Assembly (NCBI RefSeq): GCF_024298925.1
Contig: NZ_CP101283.1
Span: 2,361,001 to 2,425,000 of the forward strand
DNA length: 64,000 nucleotides
DNA from: Phenylobacterium sp. LH3H17
GTDB taxonomy: Bacteria; Pseudomonadota; Alphaproteobacteria; Caulobacterales; Caulobacteraceae
Direction of reading: 5' to 3'
How positions within the stretch are numbered: position 1 is the first letter of the stretch; the number at the start of each line of letters is the position of its first letter. Below, piece after piece: positions 9,163 to 18,481 of the stretch. The notes under the pieces are model-generated. The model had not been told where the DNA came from. It did not search any database and saw nothing but the letters and a program-made list of their open reading frames with translations. Position numbers and translations under genes: made by a program.

Positions 9163-9197
9163 CGACGCGGGACTACGGTCCGGCGTCGTTTCGTTTC
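9163..9197 (+). terminator. Terminator after the TonB receptor
   Basis: Eleven-position stem CGACGCGGGAC / GTCCGGCGTCG with a single G-G mismatch and a TACG tetraloop, followed by TTTCGTTTC. It separates the receptor from dnaB. Confidence 0.75.
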
Positions 9198-9294
9198 AGG
9201 CTTGTCCACAGGTCGGCGGAATTCCTGTTAGCGGACGGCCAACAGCCAATGCGCCACAGTGCAAGCCACCGTGCCGACAAGCTATCGGTAACCC

Positions 9295-10788
9295 ATGGCC
9301 CTCGTTCCCGCCCTCGACCTTCGCCCCGCCCACAACGATGCGGCGATCCCGCACGCCCCGGCCAATGTCGAGGCCGAACAGGCCCTGCTGGGCGCGGTGC
9401 TGTACGACAACGCCGCCTTCGAGCGGATCGGTGACTACCTGCAGGCGCGCCACTTCTACGAGCCCTTCCACCAGCGGCTGTTCGCCGCTGTCGAGACCGC
9501 GGTCCGCAAGGGGCAGCTGGCCGAGCCGATCCTGCTGGCCGAGCAGTTCAGCCGCGACGCGGCCTTCGAGGAGCTGGGCGGGGTGCGCTACCTCGCCGAC
9601 CTGGTGGACCGGGCGCCGCCCTCGGCCAACGCCAACGACTATTCGCGGGTCATCTATGACCTGGCCCTGCGCCGCGACTTGATCCGCATCGGCGGCGACA
9701 TTTCCACCACCGCCGCCCAACCGGACGCCGAGCGCTCGGCCCGCGACCAGATCGAGGCGGCCGAGCAGCAGCTGTTCAGCCTGGCTGAGACCGGTTCGGT
9801 CAATCAGGGCTTCATCCCATTCGCCGACGCGCTGCATGGCGCCGTCACCATGGCCGCCGAGGCCCACGCCCGCGACGGCGGCCTGGCCGGGATCTCCACG
9901 GGGCTGATCGACCTCGACAAGAAGATGGGCGGGTTGCACCCTTCCGACCTGGTGATCCTGGCCGGCCGTCCCTCGATGGGGAAGACGGCGCTGGCCTGTA
10001 ATATCGCCTTCGACGTGGCGCGCCACTTCGCCTGGGAGCCGCAGCCGGACGGCTCGAAGAAGACCGTCTCCGGCGGGGTCGTGGCCTTCTTCTCGCTGGA
10101 AATGTCGGCCGAACAGCTGGCCATGCGCCTGTTGGCCGAAGTTTCCGGGGTTTCCGGCGACCGGCTGCGTAAGGGCGAGATCACCGCCCTGGAGTTCGGT
10201 CGGATCCGTGACGCAGCGTTGGAGATCCAGGACGCGCCGCTGTTCATCGACGCCACCGGCGGCATCACCATCGCCAAGCTGGCCGCCCGGGCGCGGCGCC
10301 TGAAGCGGACCAGCGGGCTGGACCTGATCGTGATCGACTACCTGCAGCTGGTCACCGGCGGCGACGGCACGGGCAAGAACGACAACCGGGTGCAGGAAGT
10401 CTCGATGATCACCCAGTCCATGAAATCCCTGGCCAAGGAGCTATCGGTGCCGATCATCGCGCTTAGCCAGCTCTCGCGTCAGGTTGAGAACCGTGAGGAC
10501 AAAAAGCCCCAGCTCAGCGACCTGCGGGAATCCGGCTCCATCGAGCAGGACGCCGACATGGTGATGTTCGTCTATCGCGAGGAATACTATCTGGGCCGGA
10601 CGGAGCCACGCGAAGGCACGCCCGAGCACCTGACCTGGCAGGAGCAGATGGACCAGGTGGCGGGCATGGCCGAGGTGATCATCGGCAAGCAGCGCCACGG
10701 CCCGATCGGCACGGTGAAACTGTCCTTCAACGCCGACATCACCAAGTTCGGGAACCTCGCCCGCGAGGGATTCTACAACGCGCACTAA
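9295..10788 (+). CDS. dnaB: Replicative DNA helicase DnaB
   Basis: Hexameric 5'-3' helicase that unwinds DNA at the replication fork and recruits primase. 497 aa: N-terminal DnaB domain (about residues 20-125; NVEAEQALLGAVLYD), linker, and RecA-like C-terminal domain from about residue 195 with Walker A AGRPSMGKTALA (about 222-233), Walker B-like LDLIVIDYLQL (about 341-351) and the ISQLSR-type segment (about 385). The ESGSIEQDADMVMF segment near residue 413 is conserved in the family. alr follows within 20 nt, as in other Caulobacterales. Confidence 0.97.
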   Translation: MALVPALDLRPAHNDAAIPHAPANVEAEQALLGAVLYDNAAFERIGDYLQARHFYEPFHQRLFAAVETAVRKGQLAEPILLAEQFSRDAAFEELGGVRYLADLVDRAPPSANANDYSRVIYDLALRRDLIRIGGDISTTAAQPDAERSARDQIEAAEQQLFSLAETGSVNQGFIPFADALHGAVTMAAEAHARDGGLAGISTGLIDLDKKMGGLHPSDLVILAGRPSMGKTALACNIAFDVARHFAWEPQPDGSKKTVSGGVVAFFSLEMSAEQLAMRLLAEVSGVSGDRLRKGEITALEFGRIRDAALEIQDAPLFIDATGGITIAKLAARARRLKRTSGLDLIVIDYLQLVTGGDGTGKNDNRVQEVSMITQSMKSLAKELSVPIIALSQLSRQVENREDKKPQLSDLRESGSIEQDADMVMFVYREEYYLGRTEPREGTPEHLTWQEQMDQVAGMAEVIIGKQRHGPIGTVKLSFNADITKFGNLAREGFYNAH

Positions 10789-10807
10789 ACCGGTTATGGG
10801 AGCGACG

Positions 10808-11878
10808 ATGCCTGCTCCCTCCTCCGCGCGCCTGACCATCGATCTCGACGCGCTCGCCCAAAATTACGCCGTGCTACGCGACCTGGCCCCGGGCGCGGAG
10901 CCCGCGCCGGTGGTCAAGGCCGACGGCTACGGCCTGGGCGCCGTTCCCGTGGCCAGGCGCCTGTGGACCGAAGGCGCTCGGGCTTTCTTCGTGGCCCGTT
11001 TGAGCGAGGGCGAGGCCCTGCGCGCAGGCCTCGGGCCAGAACGGCCGGCCACCATCCATGTGTTGGACGGCTTCACGCCGGGGACCGGACCGCGCCTGAC
11101 GGCGGCGAACCTAACGCCCGTGCTCTCCAGCCTGGCGCAGATCGAGTCAGCGAGCACCTTCGCCGGACCCGTCGCCATCCAGGTCGACACCGGCATGAAC
11201 CGGCAGGGGCTCACGGGGGCGGAGGCCCGGGACCTGGCGGCAACCCTGCCGCCGGGACTGCGCGTCGAGACGATCATGAGCCACCTGGGTTCAGCCACTG
11301 ACCCGGCCGATCCTCGCAGCGCCGCCCAGCTCGACGCCTTCGCCTCGGTGCGGCCGTTGTTTCCCCACGCGCGCGCGAGTTTCGCGGCCTCCGCGGGCAT
11401 CGCGCTGGGGCATGTCTATCATTTCGACCTCGTCCGGCCGGGGATCAGCCTTTATGGCGGCGGTCCCGAGGAGCGGCCAGACGCACGTTTGAAGTCCGTG
11501 GCGACCTATGAGGCGCCGATCCTCTATCTGCGCCAGGTCGAGGCCGGCGAGATGATCGGCTACGGCTCCAAGACGATCGTCGAAACCGACAGCCGCATCG
11601 CCGTGGTTGCGGCGGGTTATGCCGACGGGCTGATCCGCTGCGCCATGGGCCGCAGCCAGGCCTGGTTCGCCGGCGCGCTGCGCAAAGTTCTGATCATCAC
11701 CATGGACCTGATCGCTATCGAGATCGGCGACGCCCAAGCCAACCCTGGCGACATGGTCGAGCTGCTGGGGCCTCATGTCCTGCTGGACGATCTAGCCGCG
11801 GCGGCCGGCACCGTGGCGCACGAATGCCTCGTGCGCCTCGGCGGGCGGGCCGAGCGGGTCTATCTGGGGCAGCGCTAA
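10808..11878 (+). CDS. alr: Alanine racemase
   Basis: PLP-dependent racemase producing D-alanine for peptidoglycan. 356 aa from the ATG at 10808, chosen because a GGGAG ribosome-binding site lies 5 nt before it; an in-frame ATG four codons upstream overlaps that site. The PLP-lysine motif VVKADGYGLGA is near residue 32-42 and the GMNRQG segment near 130. The C-terminal beta-domain includes the GYGSKT stretch with the expected catalytic tyrosine. It follows dnaB with a 19-nt gap and probably shares its transcript. Confidence 0.95.
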   Translation: MPAPSSARLTIDLDALAQNYAVLRDLAPGAEPAPVVKADGYGLGAVPVARRLWTEGARAFFVARLSEGEALRAGLGPERPATIHVLDGFTPGTGPRLTAANLTPVLSSLAQIESASTFAGPVAIQVDTGMNRQGLTGAEARDLAATLPPGLRVETIMSHLGSATDPADPRSAAQLDAFASVRPLFPHARASFAASAGIALGHVYHFDLVRPGISLYGGGPEERPDARLKSVATYEAPILYLRQVEAGEMIGYGSKTIVETDSRIAVVAAGYADGLIRCAMGRSQAWFAGALRKVLIITMDLIAIEIGDAQANPGDMVELLGPHVLLDDLAAAAGTVAHECLVRLGGRAERVYLGQR

Positions 11879-11902
11879 GCCGTCACGCGACGCCCGGCCA
11901 TG

Positions 11903-11924
11903 ACGAGCCTGGATGATGGCTCGT
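11903..11924. terminator. Hairpin between convergent alr and the Yip1-like gene
   Basis: Perfect 7-bp repeat ACGAGCC / GGCTCGT with an 8-nt loop in the 61-nt gap between two convergent genes. T-runs are poor on either strand, so it is a weak bidirectional terminator candidate. Confidence 0.4.
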
Positions 11925-11939
11925 ATAACCCGAAGCGCG

Positions 11940-13118
11940 CTAGCCCTTCTTGGCCAGCGCCTCCAGCCGAGCCGGACCGACCGAGGCCACGGCGGCCTTC
12001 AGCTCCTCGATGCGGACGCCGTCGCCCTCGGCGGCGACCATGAACCGGTCGCCGACCAGGACGCTGTACTCGCCGTGCTTCGAGGTGGCGTTGTAGGATT
12101 CGGTGGTCATGCGGCCGTCGACCTTGCCGACTTTCTCATACTTGCCGTCGCTCTCGGTGGACGACTGGACGTTGAAGGCCCCGGCCATGCCGGCCAGGGC
12201 GCCCGCCGCGCCCAGGTCTGTGACGCTGAGCCGGATGCTCGCGTCGCCCTTGGTGTAGATGCCTTCGGCCTGCGAGCCTGTGACGCCGCCGGCGCCGCCA
12301 GAGCCCGTGGTGACCTCGGTCCGGGTGAAACCCGCCACGTCGGCCGGCAGATAGGCCTTCAGCAGGCTGGGATCAGTGGACGGCGGCCCCTCCCCGCTCT
12401 CGATCTGCTTGGCGGCGGCCTCCATCTTCTTCGAGGCTTCCTCCAGCTTGCCGACGTCGACCTTGTTGCCTCCGAAGGTGACGGTTCCGGCGCTGTGGTC
12501 GGCCATCAGGCCCGACCCCTGTCCCAGGCTGCGGATCGGGCTGAGGATCGCCGCGGCGATGATCGCCAGCACGATAGCGGCGATGACCACCACCACGGTG
12601 TAGGTCGTCGCCTTCTCCTGGGGCGCCTTCATCAGGATGGGCAGGCCCCTGTGGAGCAGGAACAGGCTGTAGAGGCCGAGCAGGCCCAGGATGCCTAGCG
12701 GGGGATAGATCATGAAGATCCCCGCCAGCCAGCTTGCGGTGCTGGCATAGACCGCGACCTTGAACGCCTGGATCTGGTTCTTCGTCCCGCCGAAGCTGGG
12801 GGCCAGGCCATCGATGATCAGGGCCAGGAGGTAGACGCTGGCAAGGGCGATACCGAAGTTCACCACCGCGCCGACCAGGGCCGAGAGGATCGTCGGCTTG
12901 TAGTTGATGCCGAACATCCCGTAGCCGAAGACGATGGCGCCGATCAGGCCGGCCACCGCCGGGATCAGGGCCAGGGGGATGGCATAGCCCTTGTAGAGCC
13001 CCCCGATCGTCGCCGGCTCGTCGTCGATCACAGCCCAGGTGGCCGAAGGCTGCAGCAGTATGGATTTCGCACGCTCGACGAGTCCCGACGCGGCGGACCC
13101 CGGTTCAACTGCGCTCAT
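11940..13118 (-). CDS. Yip1-domain membrane protein of unknown role
   Basis: 392 aa. The first ~200 residues resemble the bacterial Yip1 domain: a short amphipathic start, then about five transmembrane helices. A further helix at about 205-225 leads to a large soluble C-terminal region with a helical segment rich in Lys/Glu (EEASKKMEAAAKQIESG) and a beta-rich domain to the end, probably on the outer face. The ATG at 13118 is preferred to upstream codons because GGGAGG lies just before it. It is divergent from radA with a 150-nt shared promoter region. Function unknown; Yip1 relatives in bacteria are uncharacterised membrane proteins. Confidence 0.75.
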   Translation of the reverse strand: MSAVEPGSAASGLVERAKSILLQPSATWAVIDDEPATIGGLYKGYAIPLALIPAVAGLIGAIVFGYGMFGINYKPTILSALVGAVVNFGIALASVYLLALIIDGLAPSFGGTKNQIQAFKVAVYASTASWLAGIFMIYPPLGILGLLGLYSLFLLHRGLPILMKAPQEKATTYTVVVVIAAIVLAIIAAAILSPIRSLGQGSGLMADHSAGTVTFGGNKVDVGKLEEASKKMEAAAKQIESGEGPPSTDPSLLKAYLPADVAGFTRTEVTTGSGGAGGVTGSQAEGIYTKGDASIRLSVTDLGAAGALAGMAGAFNVQSSTESDGKYEKVGKVDGRMTTESYNATSKHGEYSVLVGDRFMVAAEGDGVRIEELKAAVASVGPARLEALAKKG

Positions 13119-13268
13119 AGACGCCTCCCAGCCTGTAAAAGCCCCAGTCCAATCCCTAAATTGCGAGCCTAGCCTATGCCACCCTTTCGGCAACCGGCTT
13201 CGATCTGCGACGGACGCGGACGTCCCGCCCGTCTAAACTGTCGTCCTCAAGCGAATCAGGGAGCCCGC

Positions 13269-14633
13269 ATGGCCCGCGACGGCGCCGTCTATGTCTGCCA
13301 GTCCTGCGGGGCCACGCAGACCAAGTGGGCCGGCCAGTGTCCCGCCTGCGGCGCCTGGAACACCCTGGTCGAGGAACTGCAGTCGCGGCCGCCCGGCGCG
13401 CTCGCGCCCAGCAAGGCCTCGCGCACCCGGGGCCTGGCCTTTCAGGGCCTGGACGAGCACACACCCTCCCCGCCCCGGATCGCCACCGGCGTGGACGAGT
13501 TCGACCGGGTCTGCGGCGGCGGAGTGGTGCCCGGCTCGGCGATCCTGTTGGGCGGCGACCCCGGAGTCGGCAAGTCGACATTGCTGATGCAGGTGATGGC
13601 CAGCGCCGCGCGGCGTGGGGCCTCCTGCGCCTACATCTCCGGCGAAGAGGCCATCGCCCAGGTGCGCAGCCGCGCCCAGCGCATGGGCCTGGCCGACGCG
13701 CCGGTGAAGCTCGCCACCGAGACCAGCCTGCGCGACATCCTCGACAGCCTGAAGCGCGAGAAGTTCGACCTGGTGGTCATCGACTCCATCCAGACCATGT
13801 GGAGCGACGTTCATGAGGCCGCGCCGGGCTCGGTGACCCAGGTCCGCGCCGCCACCGGCGAACTGGTGCGGCTGGCCAAGAAGCAGGGCGTGGCGATCAT
13901 CCTGGTGGGCCACGTGACCAAGGAGGGGACCATCGCCGGTCCCCGGGTGATCGAGCACATGGTCGACGCCGTCCTGGCCTTCGAGGGTGAGCGGGGCTAT
14001 CCGTTCCGCATCCTGCGGGCGGTGAAGAACCGCTTCGGGGCCACCGACGAGATCGGGGTGTTCGAGATGGGCGACGCAGGCCTGGGCGAGGTGAAGAACC
14101 CGTCAGCCCTGTTCCTCGACACCTCTGGCGAGCGGGCGGCCGGCGCGGCGGTGTTCGCCGGCATTGAGGGTTCGCGGCCGGTTCTGGTGGAGTTCCAGGC
14201 CCTGGTGGCCCCCTCGGCCTACGGCACGCCGCGCCGCGCGGTGGTGGGCTGGGACAGCGGGCGGCTGGCCATGGTGCTGGCGGTGTTGGAGACCCGTTGC
14301 GGCCTGTCGCTGGGCAATCGCGACGTCTATCTCAACGTGGCGGGCGGCCTGCGGGTCAATGAGCCCGCCGCCGACCTGGCGGCGGCCGCCGCGCTGGCGT
14401 CCTCCGCGCTGGACGCGGCCCTGCCGCAAGATTGCGTGGTGTTCGGAGAGATCAGCCTATCCGGCGACATTCGCCCGGTCAGCCGCATGGACTCGCGCCT
14501 GAAGGAGGCCGCCAAGCTGGGGTTCCGCCGGGCGCTCGGCCCGAAAGACATCGACGGTGGCGGCATGAAGATCGACGGCGTGAGCCGCCTGGCCGAGGCC
14601 ATCGCCCGTATCGGCGAGAGCCAATGGGACTAG
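13269..14633 (+). CDS. radA: DNA repair protein RadA
   Basis: RecA-like ATPase that promotes branch migration in recombination repair. 454 aa: N-terminal zinc finger with two CxxC pairs (CQSCG and CPACG, residues about 11-29), ATPase domain with Walker A GGDPGVGKSTLL (about 97-108), the RadA-specific KNRFG motif (about 255), and a C-terminal Lon-protease-like domain. The start at 13269 follows GGGAG; an upstream in-frame extension lacks a site and family similarity. The last 10 nt overlap the start of cvpA, so radA, cvpA and purF are coupled. Confidence 0.97.
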   Translation: MARDGAVYVCQSCGATQTKWAGQCPACGAWNTLVEELQSRPPGALAPSKASRTRGLAFQGLDEHTPSPPRIATGVDEFDRVCGGGVVPGSAILLGGDPGVGKSTLLMQVMASAARRGASCAYISGEEAIAQVRSRAQRMGLADAPVKLATETSLRDILDSLKREKFDLVVIDSIQTMWSDVHEAAPGSVTQVRAATGELVRLAKKQGVAIILVGHVTKEGTIAGPRVIEHMVDAVLAFEGERGYPFRILRAVKNRFGATDEIGVFEMGDAGLGEVKNPSALFLDTSGERAAGAAVFAGIEGSRPVLVEFQALVAPSAYGTPRRAVVGWDSGRLAMVLAVLETRCGLSLGNRDVYLNVAGGLRVNEPAADLAAAAALASSALDAALPQDCVVFGEISLSGDIRPVSRMDSRLKEAAKLGFRRALGPKDIDGGGMKIDGVSRLAEAIARIGESQWD

Positions 14634-15259
14634 ATCCCCTGCCCTGGTTCGACATCATCGTCGGCTTGGCCCTGTTGGTTTCGGCGGGGGTCGGCTTCTA
14701 TCGGGGCGGCACGCGGGAAGTGGTCACGGCGCTCGCCCTCGTCGTGGCGGCGGTCGCGGCGATCTACGGGCTGCGTTGGTCGGGACCCATCGGCCGCAAC
14801 CTGATCGATCCAGACTGGCTGGGCACGGTGAGCGCCGGCCTGGTGGTGTTCGTGGCAATCTACGGCCTGTTGCGCATCACCGGAGCCGGCATGGTGCGCA
14901 AGGTCCGCGACATGCAGGTGCTGGGCATGCTGGACCGGCTTATCGGCCTGGGATTCGGCCTGATCCGCGCCGTGGTGGTCCTCGGGGCCTTCCATCTGGT
15001 GTTCCACGCCGCCACGCCGCCGGACCGGCTGCCCAAGTGGATGACGGGTGCGGCCTTTTATCCCCTGACCCGCGCCTCGGCCGATACGCTAAAGGCCATG
15101 GCGCCCAAGGGTTTCGACATGGCCGACAAGCTGCGGCCCTCCTTCGACGAGGCGGTTCGTGACGGTTCCAAGTCAGCCGGGGGTGACTCTCGTGACGCTC
15201 AAGGCTATGACCCCGGCGAACGCGGCGGGCTCGACGATCTGGTGGAGAAATCCCGATGA
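14624..15259 (+). CDS. cvpA: CvpA family membrane protein
   Basis: Inner-membrane protein of 211 aa with four predicted transmembrane helices in the first ~130 residues and a hydrophilic C-terminal tail. CvpA is needed for colicin V production in E. coli and affects envelope stress resistance; its biochemical activity is unsettled. The start ATG lies within the radA 3' end and its stop overlaps the purF start (ATGA). The cvpA-purF linkage is the same as in E. coli, which supports the call. Confidence 0.93.
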   Translation: MGLDPLPWFDIIVGLALLVSAGVGFYRGGTREVVTALALVVAAVAAIYGLRWSGPIGRNLIDPDWLGTVSAGLVVFVAIYGLLRITGAGMVRKVRDMQVLGMLDRLIGLGFGLIRAVVVLGAFHLVFHAATPPDRLPKWMTGAAFYPLTRASADTLKAMAPKGFDMADKLRPSFDEAVRDGSKSAGGDSRDAQGYDPGERGGLDDLVEKSR

Positions 15260-16755
15260 CCCAGGATCTGGATCGATGGCGCCAATCGGCGCTGAATCCC
15301 CGGGATCCTGACGACGACACCCCCAGACTGGAATGCGGCGTGTTCGGCGTCTTCGACGTCAACGCCGCGGCCGCCATCACCGCGCTCGGCCTTCACGCCC
15401 TGCAGCATCGCGGCCAGGAGGCCTGCGGCATCGCGGTCTTCGACGGTCAGCGCTTCCACACCGAACGTCACATGGGCCATGTGGGCGACGCCTTCGCCGG
15501 CGCCGACCTTGTGGACCGCCTGCCCGGTCACATGGCCATCGGCCACACCCGCTACTCCACCGCGGGCGGCAGCTTCATCCGCAACGTCCAGCCGATGTTC
15601 GCCGATCTCGAGGCCGGCGGCGTGGCTCTGGCCCACAACGGCAACCTCACCAACTTTCTGACCCTGCGCGAGCAACTGGTCTCGGAGGGGGCGATCTTCC
15701 AGTCCACCTCCGATTCCGAAGTGATCCTCCACCTGCTGGCCCGGTCGCGGAAATCGCGGTTCGTGGACCGGTTCATCGACGCCCTGTCGCGGATCGAGGG
15801 CGGCTACGCCCTGGTGGCGCTGACCAACAAGAAGCTGGTGGGGGTGCGCGATCCGCTAGGCATCCGCCCCCTGGTGCTGGGCGAGATCGACGGCAAGTAC
15901 GTCCTGGCCTCGGAGACCTGCGCCCTGGACATGATCGGCGCGCGCTTCGTGCGCGACATCGAACACGGCGAGATGGTGGTCATCGACCATGACGGTATCG
16001 AGAGCCTGAAGCCCTTCCCCGCCGCCCGCGCCCGGCCCTGCATCTTCGAATACGTCTATTTCGCCCGCCCCGACTCCGTCGTGAACGGACGCTCCGTCTA
16101 TGACGTGCGCAAGCGCATGGGCCGCCGCCTGGCCCAGGAAAGCCACGTTCCGGTCGATGTGATCGTGCCGGTGCCCGACTCCGGCGTGCCCGCGGCGCTG
16201 GGCTACGCTCAGGAAACCGGCGTGCCCTTCGAAATGGGCATCATCCGCAACCACTATGTGGGCCGGACCTTCATCCAGCCCACGCAAGGCGCCCGCGAGC
16301 TGGGCGTGCGCATGAAGCTCTCGCCCAACCGCAACGTCCTGGCCGGCAAGCGGGTGATGCTGATCGACGACTCCATCGTGCGCGGCACCAATTCAGTACG
16401 CGTGGTGCGGATGGTCCGCGAGGCCGGGGCCGCCGAGGTGCATCTGCGCTCGGCCTCCCCGCCCATCAAGTGGCCCGACTACTACGGCATCGACATGCCC
16501 GACCGCGAGCACCTGCTGGCGGCCAACAAGTCGGTCGAGGAGATCGCCAAGATCCTCGAGGTCGACTCCATGGGCTATCTGTCGGTCGATGGGCTCTATG
16601 CGGCGATGAACGCCGACGCGCGCGATCCAGTGAACCCCCAGTTCACCGACCACTATTTCACCGGCGACTATCCGACGCGGCTTCTGGACCGCGAGATCGC
16701 CGAGGGCCGCAACGACGGGGCCGACCGACAGCTCTCGTTCCTGGTCGACGCGTGA
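15256..16755 (+). CDS. purF: Amidophosphoribosyltransferase
   Basis: First committed enzyme of purine synthesis, converting PRPP and glutamine to 5-phosphoribosylamine. 499 aa: a 26-residue propeptide ends at RLE before the nucleophilic Cys27 of the class II glutaminase domain, followed by the PRTase domain with the PRPP-binding segment MLIDDSIVRGTNS (about 370). The propeptide is typical of the B. subtilis-like, iron-sulphur type. It overlaps cvpA upstream and a symporter gene downstream by 4 nt each (ATGA and GTGA). Confidence 0.97.
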   Translation: MTQDLDRWRQSALNPRDPDDDTPRLECGVFGVFDVNAAAAITALGLHALQHRGQEACGIAVFDGQRFHTERHMGHVGDAFAGADLVDRLPGHMAIGHTRYSTAGGSFIRNVQPMFADLEAGGVALAHNGNLTNFLTLREQLVSEGAIFQSTSDSEVILHLLARSRKSRFVDRFIDALSRIEGGYALVALTNKKLVGVRDPLGIRPLVLGEIDGKYVLASETCALDMIGARFVRDIEHGEMVVIDHDGIESLKPFPAARARPCIFEYVYFARPDSVVNGRSVYDVRKRMGRRLAQESHVPVDVIVPVPDSGVPAALGYAQETGVPFEMGIIRNHYVGRTFIQPTQGARELGVRMKLSPNRNVLAGKRVMLIDDSIVRGTNSVRVVRMVREAGAAEVHLRSASPPIKWPDYYGIDMPDREHLLAANKSVEEIAKILEVDSMGYLSVDGLYAAMNADARDPVNPQFTDHYFTGDYPTRLLDREIAEGRNDGADRQLSFLVDA

Positions 16756-17735
16756 TCTCAAGGATCGCGGCCTGGCGTAATGCGCTGGGCCTGGATTGGT
16801 ATATCGCCGCCATCGTCGGCATGGTCGTGCTGGCCTCGATCCTGCCGGCCCGGGGCGAGGCCGCGCCCGTGGTCGCCACCGCCACCAAGTTCGGCATCGC
16901 CCTGGTCTTCTTCCTGCACGGCGCCAAGCTCAGCCCAGACGCAGTGATCAAGGGCCTGCTGCACTGGCGGCTGCACGGCCTGGTGCTGGTCACCACCTTC
17001 GTCCTCTGGCCGCTGACCGGCCTGGGCGCGGCGGCGCTGCCGAGCTGGGTCCTGCCGGCCGCCCTGGCGCCGGGCGTGGTGTTCCTGGCCTGCCTGCCCT
17101 CGACCATCCAGTCGGCCATCGGCTTCACCGCCATCGCCCGGGGCAATGTGGCCGCGGCGGTCTGCGGCGCCTCGGCCTCCAACCTGATCGGCATGGTCGC
17201 CACCCCGGTGATGGCGGGCGTCCTGCTGGGCGCCCAGGGCGAAGGCGTCTCGCTCGCGTCGCTGCAGGCCATCCTACTGCAGCTCCTGGCGCCCTTCCTG
17301 GCGGGCCAGCTCCTGCGGCCGTGGGTCGCCGGCTTCATCCAGCGTCACGCCAAGCCCTTCGGCCTGGTGGATCGGGGCTCGATCCTGCTGGTGGTCTACA
17401 ACGCCTTCTCCGGCGCGGTCGTCGCCGGCATCTGGAGCCAGGTTTCGGCCCTGGACCTGGCCAGGATCATGCTGCTCTGCGTGGTCCTCCTGGCCATGTC
17501 GCTCGGTTTCATGGTCTGGGTCGCCCGCGCTCGCGGCTTCTCCACCGAGGATGAGATCGCCATCGTGTTCGGGGGCTCCAACAAGAGCCTCGCCGCCGGG
17601 GTTCCCATGGCCGGGGTGCTGTTCCCCGCCGCCACTGTGGGCTTCATTCTCCTGCCGGTGATGCTCTATCACCAGTTCCAACTGATGACCTGCGCCGCCC
17701 TGGCGCAGCGCTACGCCAAACGAGTTTCTTCATGA
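16752..17735 (+). CDS. Bile acid:sodium symporter family protein
   Basis: Predicted sodium-coupled symporter of the SBF-like (YfeH/P7) group, 327 aa with about nine or ten transmembrane helices. The opening LDWYIAAIVGMV and the segment FFLHGAKLS near residue 57 are characteristic. I use the GTG at 16752, which forms a GTGA overlap with the purF stop; no ATG fits. The substrate cannot be inferred; members transport organic anions. Its stop overlaps the following dehydrogenase start (ATGA), so it belongs to the radA-cvpA-purF transcript. Confidence 0.85.
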   Translation: MISRIAAWRNALGLDWYIAAIVGMVVLASILPARGEAAPVVATATKFGIALVFFLHGAKLSPDAVIKGLLHWRLHGLVLVTTFVLWPLTGLGAAALPSWVLPAALAPGVVFLACLPSTIQSAIGFTAIARGNVAAAVCGASASNLIGMVATPVMAGVLLGAQGEGVSLASLQAILLQLLAPFLAGQLLRPWVAGFIQRHAKPFGLVDRGSILLVVYNAFSGAVVAGIWSQVSALDLARIMLLCVVLLAMSLGFMVWVARARGFSTEDEIAIVFGGSNKSLAAGVPMAGVLFPAATVGFILLPVMLYHQFQLMTCAALAQRYAKRVSS

Positions 17736-18481
17736 CCGCCTCCCTCCCCCTCGACGGCAAGATCGCCCTGGTCACCGGCGCCACCCGCGGCATCGGCCGC
17801 GCCTGCGCCCTGGCGCTGGCCCAGGCCGGGGCCCACGTGGTCGCGGTCGGCCGAACCCAGGGGGCGCTGGAATCCCTGGACGACGAGATCAAGGCCGCCA
17901 CCGGCAAGTCCGCGACCCTCGTGCCGCTCGACCTGACCCAGGGCGACACCATCGACGGCCTGGGTCTGGCCATCCACGAACGGTTCGGCCGGCTGGACGT
18001 GCTGGTCCACGCCGCCGCCATCCTGGGCGGCCTGTCGCCGATCTCGCATATCGACCCGTCGAACTGGGAGAAGGTGTTCTCGAGCAACGTCACCGCGACC
18101 TACCGGCTGATCCGCTCCACCGAGCGGCTGCTGCGGGTGTCGCCGGCCGGACGTGGCATCTTCTTCACCACCGGCCGCGTGGAGCGTCCCAAGGCGTTCT
18201 GGGGAGCCTATGGCGCCTCGAAGGCCGCCCTGGAGCACCTGGTGCGCACCTGGGCCGACGAGCTGGAGAACACCACCATCCGCGCGGTTCTGGTCGATCC
18301 CGGCGTCATGCGCACCAAGATGCGCGCCGAGGCCATGCCGGGCGAGGATCCGATGACCCTGCCCGAGCCCGCCGAGATTGGTCCGATGATCGTGGAGCTC
18401 GCGCAGGCCGATCTGGGCCTGCCCAAGGTCAACGTCCGCTTTTCCGACTGGGCGGGGGCCGGGAAGCTCGCTTCGGCTTGA
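17732..18481 (+). CDS. SDR family NAD(P)-dependent oxidoreductase
   Basis: Classical short-chain dehydrogenase of 249 aa. The cofactor motif TGATRGIG (about residues 15-22) and catalytic YGASK (about 152-156) are present, but a threonine (FTTG) occupies the region where the family usually has a serine, about 13 residues before the tyrosine. Substrate unknown. It is the last gene of the radA-cvpA-purF-symporter transcript, overlapping the symporter by 4 nt. Its final 53 nt overlap the 3' end of der on the opposite strand. Confidence 0.88.
   Translation: MTASLPLDGKIALVTGATRGIGRACALALAQAGAHVVAVGRTQGALESLDDEIKAATGKSATLVPLDLTQGDTIDGLGLAIHERFGRLDVLVHAAAILGGLSPISHIDPSNWEKVFSSNVTATYRLIRSTERLLRVSPAGRGIFFTTGRVERPKAFWGAYGASKAALEHLVRTWADELENTTIRAVLVDPGVMRTKMRAEAMPGEDPMTLPEPAEIGPMIVELAQADLGLPKVNVRFSDWAGAGKLASA

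Noticed and set aside
6594..9209. Long open frame on the minus strand (871 codons) opposite the TonB receptor
   Set aside because: High GC content removes stop codons from the opposite strand. The plus-strand frame has a signal peptide, plug and barrel; the reverse frame has no recognisable domain.
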